Assembly (NCBI GenBank): GCA_045226255.1
Contig: JBGVCG010000039.1
Location: forward strand, 1-41,530
Length of the DNA stretch: 41,530 nt
Origin: UBA1181 sp045226255
GTDB taxonomy: Bacteria > Bacteroidota > Bacteroidia > Bacteroidales > Paludibacteraceae
Direction of reading: 5' to 3'
This document shows, piece by piece, positions 25,009-32,350 of the stretch. Positions within the stretch are counted from its first letter, which is position 1. Each line of letters opens with the position of its first letter. The notes under the pieces are model-generated. The model did no database searches, was not told the origin of the DNA, and saw only the letters and a program-made list of their open reading frames with translations. Made by a program: the position numbers and the translations under genes.

Positions 25009-25039
25009 CAAAGATACGAAAGAACATGCTTACCGCAAC
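25009..25039 (-). promoter_or_regulatory. Promoter of the CPBP protease gene
   Basis: On the minus strand GTTG (25039-25036), a 19-base spacer and TATCTTTG (25016-25009) fit the Bacteroidota consensus with one mismatch. The leader is about 15 nt. Confidence 0.6.
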
Positions 25040-25098
25040 AACAGGCATGGCAAATATCGTAAATTTTTTCCTGACTATGACAAAGATTTAGTTCATTT

Positions 25099-25133
25099 AT
25101 AAAAGATAGGGACGGAAAATTTTCCGCCCCTAT
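25099..25133 (-). terminator. Terminator downstream of argB
   Basis: A 14-bp near-perfect stem (25106-25119 with 25120-25133, one mismatch) centred on GGAAAATTTTCC. On the minus strand it is followed by CTTTTATAAA, about 42 bases after the argB stop. Confidence 0.7.
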
Positions 25134-25174
25134 TTGTTGTTAAGTACAATATACCCTGAATTAAGATTGGCACA

Positions 25175-25942
25175 TCAATGGATCTCCGTGCCGGATCCTT
25201 TCCCTAATTCATCCGCTTTGGTGATGACCACCTTGGATACGCCTGCGTTGATGGCGGCGAAGGAGTTCTCCAATTTAGGGATCATGCCGCCTTGGATGAT
25301 GCCTTTCTTCACATATTCCTCGAAGAGCGGACGGGTGATTTCAGGGATCACACTGTCGTCGTCGTTCTCGTCGAGCAACACGCCCTTCTTTTCGAAACAA
25401 TAGACCAAGGTGACGTCGAAGAAGCGTGACAGGGCTTTGGCGGCCTCTCCTGCGATAGTGTCCGCATTGGTATTCAACATGTTACCCTTGCCGTCATGCG
25501 TCAGAGGAGCCAATACTGGTACCACACCTTTGCCGATCAGATCCGCCAAGAGGGAGGCGTTCACCGCCTTCACATCACCGACAAAACCGTAATCGACCTC
25601 CTTCACCGGACGTTTGTCCGAACGCATATAATCTAGGTCGGCACCCGTCAGACCCAAGGCGTTCAGGCCCAATGCCTGCAGGCTCGCCACGATGTTCTTG
25701 TTCACCAAGCCGGCATAGACCATCGTCACCACTTTCAGCGTCTCCGCATCCGTGATGCGACGTCCGTCCACCATCTTGCTCTCGATGCCCAACTTAGAGG
25801 CGATGGCCGTTGCGGAGCGTCCGCCCCCATGCACCAGCACCTTCTTGCCCTCAACCTTGGAGAACCTCTCCAGCAATTGCTTCAATGTATTCTCCTCCTC
25901 GACGATTTTACCGCCGACCTTTATGACCGTCAACTTCTCCAT
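25175..25942 (-). CDS. argB: Acetylglutamate kinase (or succinylglutamate kinase), arginine biosynthesis
   Basis: A 255-residue cytoplasmic kinase that phosphorylates N-acylglutamate in the second step of arginine synthesis. The start MEKLTVIKVGGKIVEE carries the nucleotide-binding KVGG. KVLVHGGGRSATAIASKLG is the glycine-rich acyl-glutamate loop. GLTGADLDYM and NTNADTIAGEAAKAL follow, and VVITKADELGKGSGTEI ends it. In several Bacteroidota this pathway uses succinylated intermediates, so the acyl group is open. The frame could start at 25996, but the extra 18 residues have no family counterpart and overlap the mscL terminator. No other arg gene is nearby. Confidence 0.92.
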   Translation of the reverse strand: MEKLTVIKVGGKIVEEENTLKQLLERFSKVEGKKVLVHGGGRSATAIASKLGIESKMVDGRRITDAETLKVVTMVYAGLVNKNIVASLQALGLNALGLTGADLDYMRSDKRPVKEVDYGFVGDVKAVNASLLADLIGKGVVPVLAPLTHDGKGNMLNTNADTIAGEAAKALSRFFDVTLVYCFEKKGVLLDENDDDSVIPEITRPLFEEYVKKGIIQGGMIPKLENSFAAINAGVSKVVITKADELGKGSGTEIH

Positions 25943-25961
25943 ACGAAAAAACTTATATAAC

Positions 25962-25992
25962 AAAAAACGAGGAAGGCCCATGACGACCTTCC
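25962..25992 (-). terminator. Terminator between mscL and argB
   Basis: Read on the minus strand: GGAAGG, a 10-nt loop, CCTTCC, then TCGTTTTTT. It lies 24 bases after the mscL stop and 20 before the argB start, so the two genes are probably separate units. Confidence 0.75.
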
Positions 25993-26015
25993 CCATTCTA
26001 TCTCGACATTAATGA

Positions 26016-26450
26016 TTATTTGTTCTTCAACAAGTCGCGGATCTCTGTCAACAAGATCTCCTCCTTTGTTGGCTCTGGAGCTGGAGCAGGAGCGGCAGGA
26101 GCCTCTTCCTTCTTCTTCTTCAGGGTGCTAAGTAATTTGATGAACGCAAAGATGCAGATCGCTACGATCAAGAAGTCGAAAGTCACCTGCAAGAAGTTAC
26201 CATAGTTCAACGTAGCCACGCCAGCCTCTTGTGCTTGTGCGAGCGTATCGTATTTCTGGTCGCCGCCCAATTGAACGAACAAACCGCTGAAGTCCACACC
26301 ACCCACGGCCAAACCGACCAATGGCATGAAGATATCAGAAACCAACGAGGAGACGATCTTACCGAACGCACCTCCAATAATCACACCGACAGCCATGTCG
26401 ATGACGTTGCCCTTCATGGCAAACTCTTTGAATTCATCTAAAAGTTTCAT
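26016..26450 (-). CDS. mscL: Large-conductance mechanosensitive channel MscL
   Basis: A 144-residue homopentameric inner-membrane channel that opens on osmotic downshock. The N-terminal MKLLDEFKEFAMKGNVIDMAVGVIIGGAFGKIVSSLV is the family signature, with the first helix holding the gating glycines. The second helix is FLQVTFDFLIVAICIFAFIKLL. The C-terminal bundle contains EILLTEIRDLLK, preceded by a Pro/Ala-rich hinge APAAPAPAPEP. Length is slightly above the usual 130-140 because of that hinge. A CAAAATTA box (TAATTTTG on the coding strand) at 26481-26488 is a possible -7 element. Confidence 0.95.
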   Translation of the reverse strand: MKLLDEFKEFAMKGNVIDMAVGVIIGGAFGKIVSSLVSDIFMPLVGLAVGGVDFSGLFVQLGGDQKYDTLAQAQEAGVATLNYGNFLQVTFDFLIVAICIFAFIKLLSTLKKKKEEAPAAPAPAPEPTKEEILLTEIRDLLKNK

Positions 26451-26569
26451 TTCTTAGTAATTTTTGGTTTTTTTAATGTTCAAAATTACAAATCTTAATC
26501 AAAAAAACATACTAAAAATAATTGTTTTTTACGATAAAAATCATCGGAGGCCTTTAGGAAGGTCGTTTT

Positions 26570-27346
26570 CTATATCTCGTTGTGAATCAGTTTGTAAGCG
26601 ATAGAGCCTGGTTGTGGACTCGCCGGGCAATTCTCTCTGTCGAACCAGCGGGCATCCGACAGTTCATCCTTTTGCAGTTTGATCTCTCCACTTTCGTATT
26701 CGGCGGTGAAGGCTAGCATCAGCTGGTCGGGGAACGGCCAGCTCTGACTGCCCCGGTAGCGTATGTTCTTCACCGTTATGCCTACCTCTTCCATGATCTC
26801 GCGGCGTACGGCGTGTTCAGCGGATTCGCCCACCTCCATGAAGCCCGCGATGCAGGCATATATGTCCTGGTTGCGTTGCATGTGACGGGCCAATAGTATC
26901 TTGTTGCCACGGTTCACCAGCACGATGACGCAAGGCTCTATGCGGGGGAAGTAGACCTTCCCGCAGTGGGGACATTCCCTTGCGGTGAGTTCCGCATGAT
27001 CCTGGAGGGGGCTGCCGCATTTGCCGCAGAACTTCCAATCCCTGCGCCATGCGAGCAATGCGCGGGCACGTGCCAAGCGGAAGGAGTCCTCCTCCGCATG
27101 CTCCGCGAAGTACTGGCGGATTGTCTTCAACTCATAGCCCGCCGGGAAATCCTTCCCTTCGCCAAGGTCTATCGCACAGACACCGAAGGAGGGCTCGTCG
27201 AAGAAATCAGCCTCAACGAATTTAGCCTTTAGTTCGCACAAGTCATGGAAGGATAGAGCTTTCCCTCCCTCCTTTAGTAGGAGATTCTTTCCCGACAATG
27301 CGAAACATGCGCTACCCGATTCCTTAGGATTCACTATCATTGCCAT
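26570..27346 (-). CDS. nudC: NAD(H) diphosphatase / NAD-decapping Nudix enzyme
   Basis: A 258-residue enzyme hydrolysing NADH, and in studied homologues NAD-capped RNA, to nicotinamide mononucleotide and AMP. An N-terminal domain precedes a zinc ribbon FCGKCGSPL ... ECPHCGKVYFPRIEP with four cysteines. The Nudix box runs from GFMEVGESAEHAVRREIMEEVGI. The NudC marker SQPWPFPxS appears here as SQSWPFPDQ, close but with the last Ser changed. It has its own promoter and lies 59 bases beyond the stop of the permease gene on the same strand. Confidence 0.9.
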   Translation of the reverse strand: MAMIVNPKESGSACFALSGKNLLLKEGGKALSFHDLCELKAKFVEADFFDEPSFGVCAIDLGEGKDFPAGYELKTIRQYFAEHAEEDSFRLARARALLAWRRDWKFCGKCGSPLQDHAELTARECPHCGKVYFPRIEPCVIVLVNRGNKILLARHMQRNQDIYACIAGFMEVGESAEHAVRREIMEEVGITVKNIRYRGSQSWPFPDQLMLAFTAEYESGEIKLQKDELSDARWFDRENCPASPQPGSIAYKLIHNEI

Positions 27347-27378
27347 ACATTACCAACATCTGAGATTCATTTTCCTCA

Positions 27379-27410
27379 CAAATGTACGACAAATGAATCG
27401 AATACTCAAA
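27379..27410 (-). promoter_or_regulatory. Promoter of nudC
   Basis: On the minus strand TTTG (27410-27407), a 20-base spacer and TACATTTG (27386-27379) match the consensus exactly. The -33 element overlaps the last codons of the upstream permease gene. Confidence 0.65.
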
Positions 27411-28743
27411 TGGCTTCTTCCTCATGTAGTTCGAAGCCGATCTCCTCCAATGCCCGACGTAGGTCTTCCGCCTTGGCGTTGCCCTTGACATGCGCCTCTC
27501 CGCTGGCTAGGTCCACCGTGACGGAAACGACCCCTTCGACAGCGCGCAACGCCTTCTCCGCCGCCTCCCTGCAATGGTTGCAGGTCATCCCCTTGATGTG
27601 GTAGTGGGAATGGTTGGATGAGTGCGCCTCCTCGTGGTCGCAATGACCCTCCTCGCCGCAGCAGCAATGCGCATGGGCATGGTGGTGACCGATACCTAAC
27701 TTAGGCAGTACGAGCGCATTGATCAGCAGGAGGATGAGCACCGCCGTGCATGCCCATGAGAACCAGGAGTCGCCCTCCTCGTGCAAGGCGGCACTGCCGA
27801 CAAGGTTCGAGAGGAAGTCCACGATACCATGGAATTGCAGGTAATCGATGAATATGCCGCAACAGATGGAGCCCACGATGATGGAGGCGAGGTAGGTAAC
27901 CAGCGTACGTGTGCCAAGCACCTTACGGACGACGAGGATGGAGGCCATGTTGCAGGCCGGACCCGCCATCAGCAACACCAGACCCGCCCCAGGCGTGAGC
28001 CCTTTCAGAATCAGTGCGACAGCGATTGGGATGGAGCCCGTCGCGCAGAGATACATGGGTATGGCGATGCAAATCACCAGTAGCATGGAGGCGAAGGTGT
28101 TCCCCTTGAAGACCGCGAAAGCTTCGTCTGGCACGAACACCGTGATGAGCCCCGCCACGATGAGTCCGATCATCAGCCACTTGCCGATGTCCTCCATCAT
28201 CTCTTGGAAGGCATAGACCAGCGCCTCCTTTATCTTCTCACCGAAGGAGGAGTGTTCATGGGAGTGTGTGCCGCAACCGCACGACTCTTCGTGGCAACAG
28301 GCGTGGGAGTCCTCATGTGCGTGTTCCGTTGAATGGGCATGCTCCGCCTTCTCCTTGGCGAAGATATTCACCATGGAACCGCCGAAGATGGCCGTGACCA
28401 GCGCCGCGATGGGACGGATGATGGCGAAGGCCCATCCCATGAGGCTATAGGTGGCGATGATGGAATCCACACCCGTCTGAGGCGTGGAGATCAGGAATGA
28501 CGTGACAGCGCCCTTGGAAGCTCCCTCCTTGCGGATGGACATGGCGGTCGGTATGACTCCGCAGGAACATAGCGGAAGCGGTATGCCGAACAAGGCGGCA
28601 CGGAGGACAGACCCGAAAGAGTCGTCCGCTAAATACTTCGTGTAGAATCGTCCAGGGATGAAGGCATGCATCAGCCCGGCAAGCAGAAATCCCAGCAACA
28701 GATAGGGGGACATCTCATTCATTAAATGTAAAATCTCACTCAT
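27406..28743 (-). CDS. Predicted metal permease (SO_0444-type Cu/Zn exporter, DUF318/PF03773) with C-terminal HMA domain
   Basis: A 445-residue inner-membrane protein. Two permease halves of about four helices each hold PLPLCSCGVIPTAMSIRKEG with SFLISTPQTGVDS (residues 56-95), and later PMYLCATGSIPIAVALILKG with AGPACNMASI. A His/Cys-rich cytoplasmic loop (HSTEHAHEDSHACCHEESCGCG) separates them. The end of the protein has a second His-rich stretch and a heavy-metal-associated domain IKGMTCNHCREAAEKALR with the CxxC pair. The family is assigned to Cu/Zn efflux; the metal here is inferred. A 15-base palindrome lies just upstream of its -7 box. Confidence 0.85.
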   Translation of the reverse strand: MSEILHLMNEMSPYLLLGFLLAGLMHAFIPGRFYTKYLADDSFGSVLRAALFGIPLPLCSCGVIPTAMSIRKEGASKGAVTSFLISTPQTGVDSIIATYSLMGWAFAIIRPIAALVTAIFGGSMVNIFAKEKAEHAHSTEHAHEDSHACCHEESCGCGTHSHEHSSFGEKIKEALVYAFQEMMEDIGKWLMIGLIVAGLITVFVPDEAFAVFKGNTFASMLLVICIAIPMYLCATGSIPIAVALILKGLTPGAGLVLLMAGPACNMASILVVRKVLGTRTLVTYLASIIVGSICCGIFIDYLQFHGIVDFLSNLVGSAALHEEGDSWFSWACTAVLILLLINALVLPKLGIGHHHAHAHCCCGEEGHCDHEEAHSSNHSHYHIKGMTCNHCREAAEKALRAVEGVVSVTVDLASGEAHVKGNAKAEDLRRALEEIGFELHEEEAI

Positions 28744-28766
28744 AACTTATCCATTTTTGTTTGATA

Positions 28767-28801
28767 CAAAAGTAGAGTATGATTTCTGCAACCCAGTTGC
28801 A
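28767..28801 (-). promoter_or_regulatory. Promoter and operator candidate of the metal permease
   Basis: On the minus strand a TACTTTTG -7 box lies at 28774-28767. Upstream, overlapping the -33 region, is a palindrome TGCAACCCAGTTGCA (28787-28801, 6-base arms, 3-base centre). No regulator gene is adjacent. A metal-responsive operator is a fair guess from the gene's role, not something the sequence proves. Confidence 0.5.
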
Positions 28802-28808
28802 AAGATGA

Positions 28809-28840
28809 GTTGGCAGATCTCCATTTTTATAATAACTTTA
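28809..28840 (+). promoter_or_regulatory. Candidate promoter of the DUF6055-like gene
   Basis: GTTG (28809-28812), a 20-base spacer and TAACTTTA (28833-28840), each one base off consensus. It sits in the 176-base divergent gap shared with the metal permease. Confidence 0.35.
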
Positions 28841-28919
28841 CATGCGAGAGTCGTTTACATCCTTCGCAAAGGGGTGCGTCTCTTCCTCGTGTTAATTATT
28901 CATAGTAGTTCGAATCAGC

Positions 28920-31022
28920 ATGAAAGCACTTACGATAACACTTCTCGCATGGATATCCTTCCTTTTCCCGATCTCCCTATTGGCGCAAAAGAGCCTGTAC
29001 ATTCCCCGGGAGTGGAAGAATCGGACCGACACCCTGATTTATAGTGAAAACGACCCTAACAACCAATACACTTGGTCTAAGTCCCGCTCGAAGGAGAGCG
29101 ACAACTTCATCGTTTATTGGGACAAGTATTACGGTAACACGAACCCCACGAACGCCCCCTCAACCTATCGGGTGGATATTGACGACTTGCTGAAGAAATG
29201 TGAGGGTTTCTATGCCCTGAACATTGGCGAGTTGGCCTTCTGTGACGAAAACAATTCCAACGTATCAAAATACAAAATGATGGTGCTCCTGAACCATACC
29301 ACCGAATGGGTCTGCTATGGCGGCGGATATGATGATGTCATCGGTGCCCTGTGGCTCAGCCCAAGCACCAGCAAGCCTGTCGGCCATTCCGTTGCCCATG
29401 AGGTTGGCCACTCTTTCCAATATCAGGTATATTCCGACCTGAAGGGCTATTCGGGCTTCCGGACCGCCATCGGCACTGGCTCTACCTTCTGGGAGCAGAC
29501 CGCCCAATGGCAGGCCAACCAATCGTATCCCGCATTGAAGTGGGAGCAGAGCTGGAACCTATTCATGAACACCCACAATTACGCCATGACACACGAGTGG
29601 CACAGGTACCAGTCCTATTGGTGGCACTATTACCTCACTGAGAAATATGGTATCGATGTCATCGGTGAACTGTGGCGCTTCAACCCTGGTTATGGGGCAG
29701 ACCCGAACGAGAGCTTTATGAAGATGATGAACATGGATGCCTCCGACCTGTATATGGAGTATTTCCAATATGCCATGAAGGTGGCCACGATGGACATGGA
29801 TAACGTACGTGATGAGGCGAATGATTACATCGGCACGCTCCGCTATGACTACATCGCGCTCGGGGCGGCTAAGTATCAGGTGACGTACAGCAGTTGTCCT
29901 CAAAGCACTGGTTTCAACATCATCCAGCTTAATGTGCCGAAGGCCGGCACGGAGATCTCCGTCGATTTCACATCGCTTGCGAAGGGCGCGTCTCTTCCCA
30001 AGGGGGATGCGAAACAATATTTTAACGGGGAACGATTCGTGACGGCTAATGTATCCACTTATAATACGTTCAACCAATACACCTCCCGTGGTTTTCACTT
30101 AGGCTATGTGGCACTTATGAATGATGGTTCAAGGAGGTACTTTTATGATGAGGAGGTATATTGCACCAGTTCCGACGCCAATGCGGCGGTGAAAGGCGTG
30201 GCAAGCTGCGTGGTGCCGGAAGGTGTGAAGAAACTGTTCCTGGTCGTTTCGCCGGCGCCTTCCGCATACATCCAGCACAAGTGGGACGAGAATATCACGA
30301 ACGATGATCAATGGCCCTATACCGTTGAGTTCAAAGGCACTAACATTTGGGGTGCGGCTAACATCTCCGACACGGAGGATATCAAGGACGTGGAACTCAC
30401 CTACGACGTCTATTTCCCTGCCTCGTCAAGCGTATACCAAGGCATAACTCTGAAGGTGGAAGGATCTGCCGCCTCCAGCCTTGGAACAGCCTTCCAGATG
30501 CAAGCCTCGGCGGTGGGTTCTCTCCTCACACAATGGACCAGCTCGGGACCGACCGATGGGCGTGCCATGTTCTATGCGGTCGACGCCAATGGAGTGATCA
30601 ACAACTCCGCCTCTTCGGCGAATGGCTACGGACATTGGTTCTCCGCCTCCGGCAACCGTTGCGATTATGCCTCCGGTTACGTCTTCAGCGAATTCGACGC
30701 CAGCAGCCTCACATTCTCCCTTGGGCAATATCCAGGCAAGGTGGCGAACGGTTCCAACTATACGATCCGTCAAGCCATCAAATATCAGAAGGGAGGGAAA
30801 ACAGCGGTGGCCACCTTTGTGTTCCATATCCATATCACATCCGACCGCACAGGATATGAGCTAAAAGAGGAAGCCACAAACGTACTGGCATATTTTTCCG
30901 AAGATATCCATCCTATTGCCTACTATTCAATTTTAGGCATACAAATCCCTTCCATGCAACAAGGCATTAACCTTGTGAAGATGAGTGATGGTAGCGTGAG
31001 GAAAGTGAGGAGAATACCTTAG
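28920..31022 (+). CDS. Secreted DUF6055-like putative metallopeptidase with C-terminal DUF4859-like domain
   Basis: A 700-residue protein with a signal peptide (about 1-22, ending SLLAQ). Residues about 30-330 resemble the DUF6055 group: NFIVYWDKYYG at the start, VAHEVGHSFQYQ near 162 with the zincin motif HExxH, then FWEQTAQWQA with a possible third ligand Glu. The central part is beta-rich. Residues about 490-655 look like DUF4859 (TYDVYFPASSSVYQGITLKV, FSLGQYPGKV). The last 35 residues (YYSILGIQIP ... SDGSVRKVRR) resemble a short T9SS-type tail seen in Prevotella-like proteins. Substrate is unknown; a peptide or glycoprotein target is inferred from the HExxH. Names are from memory of sequence style. 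Confidence 0.7.
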   Translation: MKALTITLLAWISFLFPISLLAQKSLYIPREWKNRTDTLIYSENDPNNQYTWSKSRSKESDNFIVYWDKYYGNTNPTNAPSTYRVDIDDLLKKCEGFYALNIGELAFCDENNSNVSKYKMMVLLNHTTEWVCYGGGYDDVIGALWLSPSTSKPVGHSVAHEVGHSFQYQVYSDLKGYSGFRTAIGTGSTFWEQTAQWQANQSYPALKWEQSWNLFMNTHNYAMTHEWHRYQSYWWHYYLTEKYGIDVIGELWRFNPGYGADPNESFMKMMNMDASDLYMEYFQYAMKVATMDMDNVRDEANDYIGTLRYDYIALGAAKYQVTYSSCPQSTGFNIIQLNVPKAGTEISVDFTSLAKGASLPKGDAKQYFNGERFVTANVSTYNTFNQYTSRGFHLGYVALMNDGSRRYFYDEEVYCTSSDANAAVKGVASCVVPEGVKKLFLVVSPAPSAYIQHKWDENITNDDQWPYTVEFKGTNIWGAANISDTEDIKDVELTYDVYFPASSSVYQGITLKVEGSAASSLGTAFQMQASAVGSLLTQWTSSGPTDGRAMFYAVDANGVINNSASSANGYGHWFSASGNRCDYASGYVFSEFDASSLTFSLGQYPGKVANGSNYTIRQAIKYQKGGKTAVATFVFHIHITSDRTGYELKEEATNVLAYFSEDIHPIAYYSILGIQIPSMQQGINLVKMSDGSVRKVRRIP

Positions 31023-31064
31023 GGTGTACATAGAATTTTCTATAACAAATAAGCATTTGTCTCC

Positions 31065-31544
31065 CTAAATATTACCAATTCTAACCGGCAACAAGAAGCG
31101 AGACCGAACCGCCTTCCCATCCTTTTCCGCCGGAATCCATTTAGGCATTGATCGGACCACCTTCACCGCTTCGTCATCCATCGGGGGGTCCAGAGATCGT
31201 ATAACCTTCACATCCGAAATAGAACCATCCTTCTCTACTATGAATCGAACGTAAACCGTCCCTTGGAGTTCAACCCAATTAGGCGGATAACAAAAGTTCC
31301 TTTCTATGAAATATTTCAAGGAATCAGGGCCTCCCGGGAATTGGGCCTTTTTATCCACATGTCGATAAACGCTATCCTCCCTAATCACCGCACTGTCGGA
31401 ATCTTTCCGCAGGGCGATGTTGTCATTGGGCGATTGCGAAGATACCCTCTTCGCTGTATCTGCCACAAATGGTTCCGCATAACAGAGCGTTCCCATTGCC
31501 AGGATTACAGACAAACATATGTTCTTTAGCAATAATGATTCCAT
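31065..31544 (-). CDS. TonB C-terminal domain protein (periplasmic), tandem copy 2
   Basis: A 159-residue protein with an N-terminal hydrophobic signal (about 1-24, NICLSVILAMGTLCYA). A TonB_C domain follows (about 70-159): AQFPGGPDSLKYFIERNFCYP, then VYVRFIVEKDGSISDVKVI, then VRSMPKWIPAEKDGKAVRS. It lacks a long Pro-rich spacer and a clear TM anchor, so it may not energise a receptor in the classic way. The domain is close to that of the preceding gene, with shared long runs around SMPKWIPAE, so the two are recent duplicates. The gap between them is 25 bases and they are surely co-transcribed. Confidence 0.82.
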   Translation of the reverse strand: MESLLLKNICLSVILAMGTLCYAEPFVADTAKRVSSQSPNDNIALRKDSDSAVIREDSVYRHVDKKAQFPGGPDSLKYFIERNFCYPPNWVELQGTVYVRFIVEKDGSISDVKVIRSLDPPMDDEAVKVVRSMPKWIPAEKDGKAVRSRFLLPVRIGNI

Positions 31545-31569
31545 CTTGTCACGTACAAATATTTAGACC

Positions 31570-32307
31570 TTAATTTTCAGATTCATTCGATAATTTAAAT
31601 CTAACCGGCAACCTGAAGATAGACCGAACCGCCTTTCCATCCATTTCCGCTGGAATCCATTTAGGCATTGATTGGACCACCCTCACCGCCTCCGCATCCA
31701 ACAGCGGATCAGCAGATTGGACAACCTCCACATTCGAAATGTGGCCATGTTTATCCACCACAAATGAAACAACAACCCTACCTTCGATCCCCTTTTCTAT
31801 TGCTTCCTGTGGATAATATACGTTCTTTTTAAGGAAAGATTTTAAGAATTCATTGCCTCCCGGAAACTGAGCTTCCTTATCCGGTTTTTTAATAATAATA
31901 TCACCTTCCATGTCTTCTTCCTCATCTCCGTTGTATTGGCTTGAAGGAAACGAGTCCGGAGATTCTTCACTATATATTTGATTATCAGCAGAATCAGGTT
32001 CCATATCGCCATTAACATCAACATAATCCACCGAATCCGACGGACAGGCCTTCGGCAGGTTCGGAGTGCACGCCGCCCCTGATACCAAAGCGACCGACAA
32101 ACCTATGATCTTGATAGGAACGCCCATATTCCGCTTCAGACTCAACTGCGATTCGAGATACCCCACTTCCCGCTCACATGCAGGACATGTGCCCTTGCAA
32201 TCTCCCTCGAACGTACACTTCCTAGGTGCGTAATCGATGCCATTGGCCTCCGCGATCTGCTCCCGAATCTTTTTGAGAAGCTTGCATAATGATTTCCCTC
32301 TTGCCAT
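31570..32307 (-). CDS. TonB C-terminal domain protein with N-terminal Cys4 zinc-ribbon-like segment, tandem copy 1
   Basis: A 245-residue protein. Residues 1-60 are MARGKSLCKLLKKIREQIAE, then a four-cysteine knuckle (Cys31, Cys37, Cys41, Cys44) and EREVGYLE. A hydrophobic segment at about 62-79 probably spans the inner membrane, so the cysteine knuckle would be cytoplasmic. An acidic Asp/Glu/Ser spacer follows, then TonB_C at about 158-245. This N-terminal head occurs on other Bacteroidota TonB-like proteins (recollection), and its role is unknown. The frame is open to 32346, but homologues begin near MARGKS or MKSLCK, so 32307 is chosen. It starts 44 bases after the M60-like gene's stop, on the same strand. 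Confidence 0.83.
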   Translation of the reverse strand: MARGKSLCKLLKKIREQIAEANGIDYAPRKCTFEGDCKGTCPACEREVGYLESQLSLKRNMGVPIKIIGLSVALVSGAACTPNLPKACPSDSVDYVDVNGDMEPDSADNQIYSEESPDSFPSSQYNGDEEEDMEGDIIIKKPDKEAQFPGGNEFLKSFLKKNVYYPQEAIEKGIEGRVVVSFVVDKHGHISNVEVVQSADPLLDAEAVRVVQSMPKWIPAEMDGKAVRSIFRLPVRFKLSNESEN

Positions 32308-32350
32308 GTGTGACCGTTTTAGTTGTTTGCTGATTCGCCCCAACAATGGA

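Noticed and set aside
25943..25996. Longer argB start
   Set aside because: The 18 extra residues overlap the mscL terminator and have no family counterpart.
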